Assembly: GCA_024698715.1 (NCBI GenBank)
Contig: JAILRA010000018.1
Span: 87,310 to 151,309 of the forward strand
Reading direction: 5' to 3'
DNA from: Lachnospiraceae bacterium
GTDB taxonomy: Bacteria; Bacillota; Clostridia; Lachnospirales; Lachnospiraceae
Length of the DNA: 64,000 nucleotides
The position numbers were made by a program, and so were the translations under genes. This document shows, piece after piece, positions 18,879-28,227 of this stretch; the stretch's first letter is position 1; each line of letters opens with the position of its first letter. Below the pieces are notes generated by a model that made no database searches, was not told the DNA's origin, and worked only from the letters and a program-made list of their open reading frames with translations.

Positions 18879-19013
18879 GATACTTCCTCCTAAGATATAT
18901 AAAAATTATTTTAATTTTTTTCCTTCGGGATAATCCCGGATTTAATATGACAGTAAATATTTTAATGAATTTTTATAAGAAAATAATCAAAAAAATCCGA
19001 TGTCATGAAATTT

Positions 19014-19042
19014 ATTTTACATTTATAAAAATACTAAGTCAA
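19014..19042 (-). promoter_or_regulatory. Putative sigma-A promoter of serCA
   Basis: On the minus strand TTGACT (19042-19037), a 17-nt spacer and TAAAAT (19019-19014). The predicted start near 19007 leaves an untranslated leader of about 130 nt with a 5-bp CGGGA/TCCCG hairpin near 18926-18938. Confidence 0.6.
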
Positions 19043-19107
19043 TGGAAAATTGGCAAAAATGATAATTTTTTAACAATGTTTACATAATATGCCTGAAATA
19101 AAATAAT

Positions 19108-19139
19108 CCCCTTACCCGAAATCTTTTCGCAATAAGGGG
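19108..19139 (-). terminator. Intrinsic terminator after the L,D-transpeptidase gene
   Basis: On the minus strand CCCCTTA and TAAGGGG form the outer stem, with an inner GAAA/TTTC pairing, followed by the T-rich stretch ATTATTTTATTT. It lies 20 bp after the stop of the gene at 19159. Confidence 0.75.
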
Positions 19140-19158
19140 AAATGTCATTATTTTTGAA

Positions 19159-20583
19159 TTATTGATGTACTACTACAGGTGTTCCGATCTCAATGATGGC
19201 AAACAGTTCCTTCATTTTATCAAGAGGTGTATTTACGCATCCGTGCGAACCGTTGTAAAGATAGATCTCACCGCCGAAAGTTCTTCTCCATGTAGCATCA
19301 TGAATACCTATCTGGCTGGTAATGCACATCCAATGATAAACAAAAGATTCATATCCGGGTCCGATAAGCGTAACGTTTCTTGCTTTATTTACGATAAAAC
19401 ATACACATTCGGGAGTGCTGTTTCCGTTAGCCTTGCAGCCCGTAACAACATCGGTATCATAGACCAGTTCATAATCAACATAATAATACATATGCTGCTG
19501 AGCTATGTCCACTTCCACATAAGTACCGTTGAAATTGTTTTTAATGGAACCTCTCTCCTCTTTTTTGATATAGATCGGTTCTCTCTCACCGGGACTCTTA
19601 TGTGATCTTAAAATGGTTTCAAGTTCTTCAGCTTCGGCTTTTACATTAATAAGATTTCCGTAAGTAGTAAATCTTGAATAAGGAATACTTACGATATCAC
19701 CTCTGGTGGTCTTGAATTCCTTGGGAGCATACATATTATCGTACTTATCCGATAACGACTGGACATATTCAATGATCTTGTCGGAATCAAGAACAAGCTG
19801 ATCATCTTCATCAAATACCACATCTCCGTTCTCATCAAGAGAAGCAAAAGACGAAACGACCGATGAATCTACAACTTCTTCATCTCCTGTAGCAAACTTG
19901 TATGTCATGTTAAAATCAATGGTATTATTGATCTTTTCCCATTTAGCATATGTATCCTTATACTGTTTGGTTTCCGTAACAGATCTGTATACATCGTTTT
20001 CGGAAAGATCGACATATCCGATATCATTGACCGAAGCCTTTAATACTTCATCTTCAAGTCTTTCCCAGTCAAGAAGATTTTGAGTTTTATCCTCAAGAAC
20101 ATAACCTTCTTCTTTGGTATATTTGATCTCTGCGCGATTGTTCTCGTTAAATCTTTCCTTTTCGCCGAGGTTGGATTCTTCAACGATCTGCATCAGTTTT
20201 TCATCGTCAAGATATCTCTGAACATTAAAAACATAATCATGTCTTCCGAAAAGACAGTTGACCCAGAGATACGGATTCTCTTTACTCTTTATATAACTGA
20301 TGGCATCTTTTATCTCATCGCTGTCATATCTGTAAATGTCTTTACCGTCAACAAATATCTTCGATCCGTCATCGTCAACAATAGTCAGATTATGTTCGAC
20401 AACATCGGCATCTATGATCTTGTCGCATACGGAAAAATTACAGTTGGATACATTTACACCGTTGATGTAAGTATTGGGACAGAACCAATGTCTGAAATAA
20501 AATACACCGAAAAAGTATCCCCCCGTACATGCAATAAGAAGAAACGAAAATAATGTGATCAAAAAAATTCCGATTCGTTTCAT
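19159..20583 (-). CDS. L,D-transpeptidase (YkuD) with peptidoglycan-binding-like region
   Basis: 474 aa. An N-terminal membrane anchor or uncleaved signal (about 3-30) is followed by a long extracytoplasmic region resembling the PG_binding_4 domain (about 90-300) and a C-terminal YkuD domain (about 345-474). The catalytic signature is intact: IGIHDATWRR, then NGSHGCVNTP about 17 residues on, with the nucleophilic Cys in SHGC. Such enzymes make 3-3 peptidoglycan cross-links or attach proteins to the wall. GGAG precedes the start. It lies 57 bp after yajC and ends at a terminator, last in the pgl-vanY-tgt-yajC run. Confidence 0.92.
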   Translation of the reverse strand: MKRIGIFLITLFSFLLIACTGGYFFGVFYFRHWFCPNTYINGVNVSNCNFSVCDKIIDADVVEHNLTIVDDDGSKIFVDGKDIYRYDSDEIKDAISYIKSKENPYLWVNCLFGRHDYVFNVQRYLDDEKLMQIVEESNLGEKERFNENNRAEIKYTKEEGYVLEDKTQNLLDWERLEDEVLKASVNDIGYVDLSENDVYRSVTETKQYKDTYAKWEKINNTIDFNMTYKFATGDEEVVDSSVVSSFASLDENGDVVFDEDDQLVLDSDKIIEYVQSLSDKYDNMYAPKEFKTTRGDIVSIPYSRFTTYGNLINVKAEAEELETILRSHKSPGEREPIYIKKEERGSIKNNFNGTYVEVDIAQQHMYYYVDYELVYDTDVVTGCKANGNSTPECVCFIVNKARNVTLIGPGYESFVYHWMCITSQIGIHDATWRRTFGGEIYLYNGSHGCVNTPLDKMKELFAIIEIGTPVVVHQ

Positions 20584-20640
20584 AAAAACTCCAAAAAGTC
20601 ACTGACCATTAAACAAAGATTAAAGAAACATTTAATTAAA

Positions 20641-20976
20641 TCATTCAGCTTTCTCAATCTGAGCTATCGCCGATTTTTTCATAGGAATCCTGCAATTCTT
20701 GTTGCTTCCGAACTCTACGATAACATCTTCATCCGAAATATCGATTATTACACCGTAAAAACCTGATGTGGTAACTACAGAATCACCCACTTCCATACTT
20801 GAAAGCATGGCCTGAGTCTTCTTCTGCTCTTTACGCTGCGGTCTGATGATTACAAAATAAATAAACACTCCGAATATGATAATATATCCGATGGTTCCGA
20901 AAATGCCGAGATTTCCGAGTCCGAAAAATCCGCCGGCACCTGTGTTTGCTGCCGCATCAAGCATTAAATTATACAT
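20641..20976 (-). CDS. yajC: Preprotein translocase accessory subunit YajC
   Basis: 111 aa. One transmembrane helix (about 27-47; YIIIFGVFIYFVIIRPQRKEQKK) carries the family IIRPQRKEQK motif, followed by a small beta domain (MEVGDSVVTTSGFYGVI). YajC associates with SecDF-YidC. The pairing with tgt just upstream is the classical tgt-yajC order of many bacteria. AAGGAGGC lies 7 nt before the start. The N-terminus has a Gly-rich stretch before the helix. Confidence 0.95.
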   Translation of the reverse strand: MYNLMLDAAANTGAGGFFGLGNLGIFGTIGYIIIFGVFIYFVIIRPQRKEQKKTQAMLSSMEVGDSVVTTSGFYGVIIDISDEDVIVEFGSNKNCRIPMKKSAIAQIEKAE

Positions 20977-21008
20977 GTTAAAGCCTCCTTGAAATTATCA
21001 ACATAATT

Positions 21009-21037
21009 ACAATAAGTGATTTTTAATAATAATACAA
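21009..21037 (-). promoter_or_regulatory. Possible promoter of yajC
   Basis: On the minus strand TTGTAT (21037-21032), a 17-nt spacer and TATTGT (21014-21009), within the 88-bp gap between tgt and yajC. Each box matches consensus at only four to five positions, so this is tentative. Confidence 0.35.
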
Positions 21038-21064
21038 GTGAAATTTTATATATTTTTTACAAAA

Positions 21065-22207
21065 TTATGCATTATTCTCCGACATTGAAGACAGTTTTCT
21101 TTTTTTATAGTCCGCAAAATTTCCATTATCGAGAGAATCTCTTATCTCTGACATCATGTTATTGTAAAAATACAGATTATGCAGAACGCAGAGTCTCATT
21201 CCGAGCATTTCTTTTGCCTTAAGAAGATGTCTTAAATAAGCTCTTGAATATCTCTGACATGTCGGACACCTGCATCCTTCTTCTATCGGAGAATCATCAA
21301 GTTCATATTTTGCGTTCATAAGATTGATCTTTCCGTGATCGGTATAAAGATGTGCATGTCTTGCATTTCTTGAAGGATAAACGCAGTCAAAGAAATCAAC
21401 TCCTCTTTCGACCGCCTCAAGAATATTCTCCGGTGTACCGACACCCATCAGATAAACAGGTTTTTCCGAAGGAAGATAGGGAATAGTCTTTTCTATGATA
21501 TTGTACATTTCTTCGTGAGTTTCCCCTACGGCAAGACCTCCGATCGCATATCCGGGAAGATCGAATTCGCTTATCCTTTTTGCATGCTCGATCCTTATAT
21601 CTTCAAATACAGCTCCCTGATTGATACCGAAAAGAAGCTGATCCTTATTAATGGTATCTTCCAGGGAATTAAGCCTGTTCATTTCTTTTTTGCATCTTTC
21701 GAGCCATCTGGTGGTTCTTTCTACGGAATCCGAAACATATTTCCTGTCCGCTTTGGAATTCGGACATTCATCAAATGCCATCGCAATTGTTGATGCAAGA
21801 TTGGACTGGATCCTCATGCTTTCTTCCGGTCCCATGAATATCTTTCTTCCGTCCACATGTGAACTGAAAGTAACGCCTTCTTCTTTGATCTTTCTTAATG
21901 AAGCAAGCGAAAAAACCTGAAATCCGCCCGAATCGGTTAATATGGGCTTATTCCAGGACATAAATTTATGTAAACCACCGAGTGTTTTTATCTTGTCATC
22001 ACCCGGTCTAACATGAAGATGATAGGTGTTGCAGAGTTCAACCTGGGTACCGATCCTCTCGAGATCTTCGGTTGATACGGCTCCTTTTATTGCCGCCACC
22101 GTACCGACATTCATAAAAACAGGCGTTTCAATAGTACCGTGTACGGTTTCAAAACGCCCTCTTTTAGCAAAACCTTCTTTTTTTAATATCTCAAATCTTC
22201 CGTTCAT
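21065..22207 (-). CDS. tgt: Queuine tRNA-ribosyltransferase
   Basis: 380 aa. It exchanges guanine 34 for preQ1 in tRNAs with GUN anticodons. The catalytic Asp region LTDSGGFQVFSLA (about 93), the nucleophile-containing VDFFDCVYPSRNARH (about 265) and the zinc site CRCPTCQRY...H (about 308-340) are all present. It starts two bases after the vanY stop with no clear SD sequence, so it is probably translationally coupled. No queuosine riboswitch is visible. Confidence 0.97.
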   Translation of the reverse strand: MNGRFEILKKEGFAKRGRFETVHGTIETPVFMNVGTVAAIKGAVSTEDLERIGTQVELCNTYHLHVRPGDDKIKTLGGLHKFMSWNKPILTDSGGFQVFSLASLRKIKEEGVTFSSHVDGRKIFMGPEESMRIQSNLASTIAMAFDECPNSKADRKYVSDSVERTTRWLERCKKEMNRLNSLEDTINKDQLLFGINQGAVFEDIRIEHAKRISEFDLPGYAIGGLAVGETHEEMYNIIEKTIPYLPSEKPVYLMGVGTPENILEAVERGVDFFDCVYPSRNARHAHLYTDHGKINLMNAKYELDDSPIEEGCRCPTCQRYSRAYLRHLLKAKEMLGMRLCVLHNLYFYNNMMSEIRDSLDNGNFADYKKRKLSSMSENNA

Positions 22208-22208
22208 A

Positions 22209-23072
22209 TCAATTTGAATTATTCCTTGTATTTACCATTTCCGCAAATTCTTCAAATGTCAGATTGTTAATATATATGAATTCGGCCGCATCTTTTCCGA
22301 CATATCTGAAATGCCAGGGTTCATACTGGATCTTTGTGATTTCTTCACAGCCTTCGGGATATCTTAAAATAAAGCCGTATTCATATGAATGTTCGGAAAG
22401 CCAGATGCCCGCATCGCTTTCACCGAATTCAGCATCCATCTTGTAATGATCGTCACTTAATATATCTACCGCAAGACCCGTCTGATGTTCACTGGTCATC
22501 GGAGGAGTGACTTTCATGGAAGCCGTCTCTTCTGCCTCTTCTTTTGAAAATCCGAGTCTTTTGAAATAATTGACCTTCTTATTATAAAGATAATTCTGTG
22601 TGTTGTAATTCCTGTAACCGGATGCCATATTCAGATATATTCCTTCTTTTTCAGCATCCGAAAACATCTCTTTAAGTTCGTCGTATATTCTTTCATCCAC
22701 TTCAAAACCGTCGAATTTCTTCAATTCGCATTCAATATCGGCTTCAAGCGGATTGTCCTTGTTTACCAGTATGAGTTTCCAGTCATCCATGTCAAACTCG
22801 GCTATCTTTTTTGAAAGATTGGTCTCAAACGATTCGGGTTCATATGAAGGATTATGCGAATAATCACCCGAAGGAGCCGTATTTGCATCAACAATATCAT
22901 TGGTAAAATAAATAACACCGTTTTCATCAATGCGCATAAATTCACTTGCGTGCGAATCGTATGAAAACAAAGCAGAAACAAAAATTACGGAAATAAATAA
23001 TATCAAAGATAAAACGGAACAGACCGTTTTGATAAAACTGTGATTATATTTGTTAAAAAATTTATTAAACAT
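22209..23072 (-). CDS. D-alanyl-D-alanine carboxypeptidase, M15B (VanY) family
   Basis: 287 aa. An N-terminal signal anchor (about 14-40) precedes a linker and an M15B domain (about 125-275). The metal-binding signature is visible: the SGYRNYNTQ motif, then SEHQTGLAVDIL (His and Asp ligands) and EPWHFRYVG (third ligand, His). It would trim the terminal D-Ala of peptidoglycan stems outside the membrane. With the L,D-transpeptidase in the same run it fits cell-wall maturation. Nothing points to vancomycin resistance: no vanHAX or regulator is nearby. Confidence 0.93.
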   Translation of the reverse strand: MFNKFFNKYNHSFIKTVCSVLSLILFISVIFVSALFSYDSHASEFMRIDENGVIYFTNDIVDANTAPSGDYSHNPSYEPESFETNLSKKIAEFDMDDWKLILVNKDNPLEADIECELKKFDGFEVDERIYDELKEMFSDAEKEGIYLNMASGYRNYNTQNYLYNKKVNYFKRLGFSKEEAEETASMKVTPPMTSEHQTGLAVDILSDDHYKMDAEFGESDAGIWLSEHSYEYGFILRYPEGCEEITKIQYEPWHFRYVGKDAAEFIYINNLTFEEFAEMVNTRNNSN

Positions 23073-23101
23073 TTTGGTTCTTTCGATTATGTTACTTTTA
23101 T

Positions 23102-24157
23102 TTATTTAATGCCTTTAAATATCACGCAGTTGGGATAATCGATCTTAACTTCCTTCGCGCACATCGACAAAAGACCTTTTTCGAGATCTACATTAAAAAA
23201 CGTCAGCGTACTTGACTCGTGATTGAGTGATACAAGATGTTTCATATCAGGGAATAAAGCAGCATCCTTGGGATATGTACCGCTTATCGGAAGCCAGAGG
23301 ATCTTTGTGAGCATTCCGCTTTCATTATCTCTTTTAAATATCTCAACCGAATTGTCACCGGCACTCGAAGTGATTATATAATCCCTGTTCTCACTGAATT
23401 TAAGAGCTCTCGAAACTGACATCGACGCATGATAATTATCAACGGTATTGATGGACTGAATCTTTTCAAATTCAGGGTATCCGGAATCAAGACATGTGTA
23501 TGTGAAAACATCAACTGAATTTGCCATCTCGTTCAAAACATAAACATATCTGTTGTCCACGGAAAAGATCATATGACGCGGACCCGAATTTACATCGCTT
23601 CTTATTATATCTACGGGTTTAAGTTTTCCTGTCAAATAGTTGAGAGCATAAACATTTATATGATCCATACCCGTATCGGATGCGAGAAGGAATTTATTGT
23701 CCCTTGACATTTTAACGCAGCTGACATGGGGAACGTAAGATCTGTCCGAAACCTCTCCCATTCCCTGAACATAGATCTCATCGGTGATCTCTCCGACAGC
23801 TCCGTCTTCACCTACTCTTAATACAGTGATCTTTCCGTCATGATATCCTGCAACAAAGAGAAATCTGTCTGTATAATCAGTGGATAGATAACAGCCTCTC
23901 ATACCGTTAATGGATGCAAAATTGATCTCATCCAGATTTCCGTCCGAATCGATCTCGTAACTTTTAACGCCCATATCGGTAATGGAGAAAAGGAACTGAT
24001 CGTTATGCGAGCAGGTAAGATAGGAAGAATTGGATATTTCAAGAGAATTTCTATATACAAAAGTCCCTTTTTCCATATCCACATCATAAACTGTTATTCC
24101 TTTTTTATTTCTTTTTGTATAACTCGATACATATGCAACATATTTTTCAAAATTCAT
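23102..24157 (-). CDS. Lactonase family seven-bladed propeller, 6-phosphogluconolactonase-like
   Basis: 351 aa beta-propeller of the YbhE/Pgl lactonase family. Repeated blade motifs are visible (GYHDGKITVLRVGEDGAV, PHVSCVKMSRDNKFLLASD, GPRHMIFSVDNRYVYVLNE). The SGPRH motif and the downstream NSVDVF are typical of the family. Proven members hydrolyse 6-phosphogluconolactone in the oxidative pentose phosphate route; many relatives have unknown substrates, so activity is uncertain. It starts after GGGG in GGGGTTAAGTT and heads the leftward run into vanY and tgt. It diverges from potA with 151 bp between them. Confidence 0.85.
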   Translation of the reverse strand: MNFEKYVAYVSSYTKRNKKGITVYDVDMEKGTFVYRNSLEISNSSYLTCSHNDQFLFSITDMGVKSYEIDSDGNLDEINFASINGMRGCYLSTDYTDRFLFVAGYHDGKITVLRVGEDGAVGEITDEIYVQGMGEVSDRSYVPHVSCVKMSRDNKFLLASDTGMDHINVYALNYLTGKLKPVDIIRSDVNSGPRHMIFSVDNRYVYVLNEMANSVDVFTYTCLDSGYPEFEKIQSINTVDNYHASMSVSRALKFSENRDYIITSSAGDNSVEIFKRDNESGMLTKILWLPISGTYPKDAALFPDMKHLVSLNHESSTLTFFNVDLEKGLLSMCAKEVKIDYPNCVIFKGIK

Positions 24158-24227
24158 AACTTAACCCCGTCAATAGTTTAAACATACGAATTTAAAGATT
24201 CTTTTTATTCATGAAATATGAATTTGA

Positions 24228-24256
24228 TTTACATAATAGCACAAATCGTATAAAAT
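24228..24256 (+). promoter_or_regulatory. Putative sigma-A promoter of potABC(D)
   Basis: TTTACA (24228-24233), a 17-nt spacer and TAAAAT (24251-24256) lie in the divergent gap between the lactonase gene and potA, 52 bp before the potA start. Confidence 0.6.
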
Positions 24257-24308
24257 ATAAAATGTTTTTCGTAATTATATATATTTCACTTAAAGAAACG
24301 GAGTAAAA

Positions 24309-25382
24309 ATGAGCAATAAACTGATAAATCTCGAAAATATTTCCAAATCATACGACAATCATCTTGTTCTTGATGAAATGAATCTGTATATTCGCGAAAA
24401 CGAATTTGTCACGCTTTTAGGTCCTTCCGGATGCGGAAAGACTACTACTCTGCGTATTCTGGGCGGTTTTGAGTCTCCCGACACCGGTCGTGTTATTTTT
24501 GACGGCAAGGACATTACGAAAATGCCGGCATATAAAAGACAGTTAAATACCGTATTTCAGAAATATGCTCTTTTTACCCATATGAACATAGCCGAAAACA
24601 TTGCTTTCGGTCTTAAGATCAAAAACAAATCCAAATCTTACATAAACGATAAGATCAAATACGCTCTTAAACTCGTTAACCTTGAAGGATATGAAAACAG
24701 AATGCCCGATTCGCTTTCCGGTGGTCAGCAGCAAAGGATTGCCATCGCAAGAGCCATAGTAAACGAGCCCAAAGTTCTTCTTTTGGATGAACCTCTGGGC
24801 GCACTGGACCTTAAGCTCAGACAGGACATGCAGTATGAACTTATCCGACTTAAGAACGAACTAGGCATCACATTTATATATGTAACTCACGATCAGGAAG
24901 AAGCTCTTACCATGTCCGATACGATCGTAGTAATGAATCAGGGCTATATCCAGCAGATCGGAACTCCCGAAATGATCTACAATGAACCTGAAAATGCATT
25001 CGTTGCCGATTTCATCGGAGATTCAAACATAATCGATTCGATAATGATCCGTGATGAACTTGTTGAGATACTCGGAACCAAATTTGCATGCGTGGATAAA
25101 GGTTTCGGCGAGAACGTACATGTCGACGTTGTTATAAGACCTGAAGACATAGAACTTGTAGCTCCCGAAGACGGAACCATTCAGGGTGAGGTCACTCATA
25201 TCATATTTAAAGGTGTACATTATGAAATGGAAGTAATGGCCAACGGTTTCGAATGGCTCGTTCATTCCACGAAGATGTTCCCCGTAGGTGAAAAAGTCGG
25301 CATCAAAGTCGATCCTTTCAATATTCAGATAATGAACAAACCCGAAAGTGAAGACGAGGAGGCAGTTCAAATTGAAGAATAA
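24309..25382 (+). CDS. potA: Spermidine/putrescine ABC transporter ATP-binding protein
   Basis: 357 aa. ATPase of a polyamine importer. Walker [11 protein letters not shown] (about 38), signature [10 protein letters not shown] (about 137), Walker [13 protein letters not shown] and the switch His in YVTHDQEEA are intact. A C-terminal TOBE domain (about 275-345) includes [15 protein letters not shown] precedes the start. It overlaps potB's ribosome binding site and start, so ATPase and permeases are translationally linked. Membership of the CUT1-like PotA group is supported by the potBCD neighbours. Confidence 0.95.
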   Translation: MSNKLINLENISKSYDNHLVLDEMNLYIRENEFVTLLGPSGCGKTTTLRILGGFESPDTGRVIFDGKDITKMPAYKRQLNTVFQKYALFTHMNIAENIAFGLKIKNKSKSYINDKIKYALKLVNLEGYENRMPDSLSGGQQQRIAIARAIVNEPKVLLLDEPLGALDLKLRQDMQYELIRLKNELGITFIYVTHDQEEALTMSDTIVVMNQGYIQQIGTPEMIYNEPENAFVADFIGDSNIIDSIMIRDELVEILGTKFACVDKGFGENVHVDVVIRPEDIELVAPEDGTIQGEVTHIIFKGVHYEMEVMANGFEWLVHSTKMFPVGEKVGIKVDPFNIQIMNKPESEDEEAVQIEE

Positions 25383-26193
25383 GTTTTTCAAATGGCTCTC
25401 ACTGCCTTATATAATATGGTCCGTCGGTTTTATCATAATTCCTTTGATTATGGTATTTTATTTTGGTCTGACAAACAAGAACGGTTCATTTACTTTTTCG
25501 AACATAACCAGCATTGCTCTGCCCGTTCATTTTAAATCACTGCTTATCGCTTTACTGCTTTCGCTCATAAGTACGATAATCTGTCTTTTACTCTCATATC
25601 CGCTTGCAATGATCCTTTCGAATATGAAGTCGGGCAACAATAAACTTATGATCCTTGTTTTTGTACTGCCCATGTGGATGAATTTCCTTTTAAGAACACT
25701 CGCATGGCAGACGCTTCTTGAAAATGAGGGCGTTATCAATACGATATTTAGGTTTGTTCATCTTCCCGCTTTGAAGATAATCAACACACCATATGCCATT
25801 GTATTCGGTATGATATACAACTTTCTGCCCTTTATGGTTCTTCCTATTTACAACGTTCTATGTAAAATAGATAAGAATCTGTTAAATGCAGCAAGGGATC
25901 TCGGTGCAAATGAAGTCCAGACATTTTTAAAAGTAACTTTACCCCTGAGCGTTCCCGGTATCATTTCGGGTATCACCATGGTTTTCATTCCCGCACTCAC
26001 TACATTCGTTATTTCAGACCTGCTTGGCGGAAGCAAGATCCTTTTGATAGGAAATGTTATCGAACAGGAATTTACGCTCAATTCAAACTGGCATCTCGGT
26101 TCCGGACTTTCAATCGTTTTGATGCTCTTTATCGTCATCTCCATGATAATTTCCGTTATATTTGATAAAGACGGAGAAGGGAGTGCGTTATAA
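25372..26193 (+). CDS. potB: Spermidine/putrescine ABC transporter permease
   Basis: 273 aa from the TTG chosen at 25372, which has GAGGAGG nine bases upstream inside potA. A GTG at 25348 would extend it by eight residues but has no ribosome site. Six membrane helices are visible. The EAA-type cytoplasmic loop [26 protein letters not shown] (about 178-203), which contacts PotA, is present. It forms a heterodimer with PotC in the membrane. The stop overlaps the potC start (TAATG). Confidence 0.94.
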   Translation: MKNKFFKWLSLPYIIWSVGFIIIPLIMVFYFGLTNKNGSFTFSNITSIALPVHFKSLLIALLLSLISTIICLLLSYPLAMILSNMKSGNNKLMILVFVLPMWMNFLLRTLAWQTLLENEGVINTIFRFVHLPALKIINTPYAIVFGMIYNFLPFMVLPIYNVLCKIDKNLLNAARDLGANEVQTFLKVTLPLSVPGIISGITMVFIPALTTFVISDLLGGSKILLIGNVIEQEFTLNSNWHLGSGLSIVLMLFIVISMIISVIFDKDGEGSAL

Positions 26194-26981
26194 TGGCAAA
26201 TGTATTAAAGAAAATATATACAGCTCTTATCTTCATATTCCTTTATGCTCCGATGGTCGTACTGATCGTTTTATCTTTTAATGCTTCAAAATCAAGATCC
26301 AAATGGGGCGGATTCACATTTAAATGGTATGCAAATCTGTTTTCTGATTCATCCATTATGGAAGCTTTGGGAACCACTCTTCTTCTGGCTTTGCTCTCGG
26401 CTTTCATTTCAACGTTCATCGGAACAATTGCAGCCATTTCCATTATGAGTTTCAAAAAAGGTATGAGAACACTAATGATCGGAATCACAAACATCCCGAT
26501 GCTTAACGCCGAGATAGTAACCGGTATATCACTGATGCTTCTCTTTATCTTCTTTAATGTAAAATTCGGATTCACCACCATTCTGCTCGCGCATATTACA
26601 TTTAATATACCTTATGTGATACTGAGCGTCCTTCCGAGGATAAAGCAGCTCAATCCTTCGGCGTACGAAGCCGCAATGGATCTTGGTGCTTCTCCGTTTA
26701 AAGCATTCATGAAGGTTGTTTTCCCCGATATCCTTCCGGGCGTTTTTTCGGGAATGCTCATGGCATTTACAATGAGTATAGATGATTTTATTATCACTCA
26801 CTTTACAAAAGGTGCCGGTGTTGACACATTGTCGACGAAGATCTATTCACAGGTAAGAAAAGGTATCGATCCGAAAATGTATGCTCTCTCTTCCATCATA
26901 TTCATCACGGTTCTGATACTGCTCATTCTGGTTAATCTTTTACCGAATGCGGGTAAATCATCATCGCATACAAAAAAATAA
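26193..26981 (+). CDS. potC: Spermidine/putrescine ABC transporter permease
   Basis: 262 aa, six membrane helices, and the EAA loop YEAAMDLGASPFKAFMKVVFPDILPGV (about 160). The start overlaps the potB stop by one base and has GGAG upstream. It partners PotB. A strong intrinsic terminator hairpin lies 72 bp after the stop, before potD. Confidence 0.94.
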   Translation: MANVLKKIYTALIFIFLYAPMVVLIVLSFNASKSRSKWGGFTFKWYANLFSDSSIMEALGTTLLLALLSAFISTFIGTIAAISIMSFKKGMRTLMIGITNIPMLNAEIVTGISLMLLFIFFNVKFGFTTILLAHITFNIPYVILSVLPRIKQLNPSAYEAAMDLGASPFKAFMKVVFPDILPGVFSGMLMAFTMSIDDFIITHFTKGAGVDTLSTKIYSQVRKGIDPKMYALSSIIFITVLILLILVNLLPNAGKSSSHTKK

Positions 26982-27053
26982 GGAATATATCCTTATTAGA
27001 TGATGTGAATAAAAGATTTAAATAATTATTGATTATATATTTTTTTATGTTAT

Positions 27054-27090
27054 ATTAGATTTTGATGCTTTCATCAGAATCTAATTTTTT
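27054..27090 (+). terminator. Intrinsic terminator between potC and potD
   Basis: A 14-bp stem (27054-27067 pairing with 27072-27085, one G-U wobble) with loop CTTT is followed at once by a run of six T and then ATTTA. The potD ribosome site (AGGGAGGA) begins only about 5 bases after the T-run. It could reduce readthrough into potD or act as a 3' stabilising or processing hairpin. Confidence 0.85.
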
Positions 27091-27114
27091 ATTTAGGGAG
27101 GAAAAGAAAAAGAA

Positions 27115-28167
27115 TTGAAAAAAGTGTTTTTGTTTGGTTTACTTGCAACTTTAACGATGCTTCCTTTGTTTGGTTGTGGCAACGCTTATGAAAACGGTGA
27201 AGTCTATGTTTACAATTGGGGTGAATATATCGATCCCGATGTCATAGAAATGTTTGAAAAAGACTGTAAGATTAAAGTTATTTATGATGAATACGAAACA
27301 AATGAAATGATGTATCCCAAAGTCGAAGCCGGCGCTGTAGAATACGATGTCGTTTGTCCGTCCGATTATATGATCAAGAAGATGATCGACAACGACATGC
27401 TTGCAGAACTCAATTGGGCAAATATACCCGAATCAAAGAATATCGGAGCTCAGTATTTCGAAACAAGCGAAGAATTCGATCCCGGAAACAAATATTCAGT
27501 TCCTTACTGCTGGGGGACCGTTGGTATATTATACAACAAATCGATGGTCGACGAACCCATCACAAAATGGGAACAGCTTTGGGATCCCAAATATAAAAAC
27601 CAGATACTCATGCAGAATTCAGTAAGAGATGCATTCATGGTCGCACTCAAATTAAACGGATATTCAATGAATTCAACAAATATCGATGAACTGCAGACGG
27701 CAAAGAAATCTCTTTTGGAACAAAAACCCCTTGTTCAGGCATATGTAGTCGATCAGGTAAGAGACAAAATGATCGGTAACGAGGCTGCGATCGGAGTCAT
27801 CTATTCGGGTGAAGCGATCTATACACAGAGAGAAAACGATAATCTCGTATATGTTATCCCTGAAGAAGGAACAAATGTATGGATCGATTCATGGGTAATC
27901 CTTAAGAATTCAAAGAATAAGGAAAATGCAGAGAAATTTATTAATTATATGTGCAAACCCGAGATCGCTTTAAAGAATTTCGATTTCATCACATACTCCA
28001 CCCCCAATGATGCTGCAAGAGCATTAATTGAAGATGAAGATATAAGAAATTCCGAAATAGCTTTTCCCGATCTTTCCAAGTATAACAATCTTGAAACATA
28101 TGTTTATCTCGGAGAAGACGGCGATGAATTATATAATTCGCTCTGGAAAGAAGTTAAATCCGAATAA
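27115..28167 (+). CDS. potD: Spermidine/putrescine-binding lipoprotein
   Basis: 350 aa from a TTG start with GGGAGG 13 bases upstream (long spacing). No better start exists before the signal peptide. The N-terminus is a lipoprotein signal (KKVFLFGLLATL...PLFGC, lipobox Cys about 21), so the protein is tethered outside the membrane. The body is a PotD/PotF-type solute-binding protein: VYNWGEYIDPDVIEMFEKD at the start, YDVVCPSDYMIKKM, VPYCWGTVGILYNK and the polyamine-site-type SGEAIYTQRENDNLVYVIPEEG. It completes potABCD, although a terminator separates it from potC. It ends at a bidirectional terminator shared with trpS. Confidence 0.95.
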   Translation: MKKVFLFGLLATLTMLPLFGCGNAYENGEVYVYNWGEYIDPDVIEMFEKDCKIKVIYDEYETNEMMYPKVEAGAVEYDVVCPSDYMIKKMIDNDMLAELNWANIPESKNIGAQYFETSEEFDPGNKYSVPYCWGTVGILYNKSMVDEPITKWEQLWDPKYKNQILMQNSVRDAFMVALKLNGYSMNSTNIDELQTAKKSLLEQKPLVQAYVVDQVRDKMIGNEAAIGVIYSGEAIYTQRENDNLVYVIPEEGTNVWIDSWVILKNSKNKENAEKFINYMCKPEIALKNFDFITYSTPNDAARALIEDEDIRNSEIAFPDLSKYNNLETYVYLGEDGDELYNSLWKEVKSE

Positions 28168-28180
28168 TATTAAAAGACAT

Positions 28181-28217
28181 AAAAAATAACAGCCGGCGAT
28201 CGCCGACTGTTATTTTT
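28181..28217. terminator. Bidirectional intrinsic terminator between potD and trpS
   Basis: AAATAACAG and CTGTTATTT flank the palindromic core CGGCGATCGCCG (one C/A mismatch between them), with A-rich sequence on the left and T-rich on the right. It serves potD on the plus strand and trpS on the minus strand; the genes converge here. Confidence 0.85.
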
Positions 28218-28227
28218 ATATGTATGA

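Noticed and set aside
18879..19007. Riboswitch in the serCA leader
   Set aside because: About 130 nt, but it contains only a short CGGGATTATCCCG hairpin and AT-rich sequence; no known riboswitch core was recognised.
22209..23072. Vancomycin-resistance gene vanY
   Set aside because: The enzyme family matches, but no vanRS, vanH, ligase or vanX is near; a housekeeping peptidoglycan carboxypeptidase is simpler.
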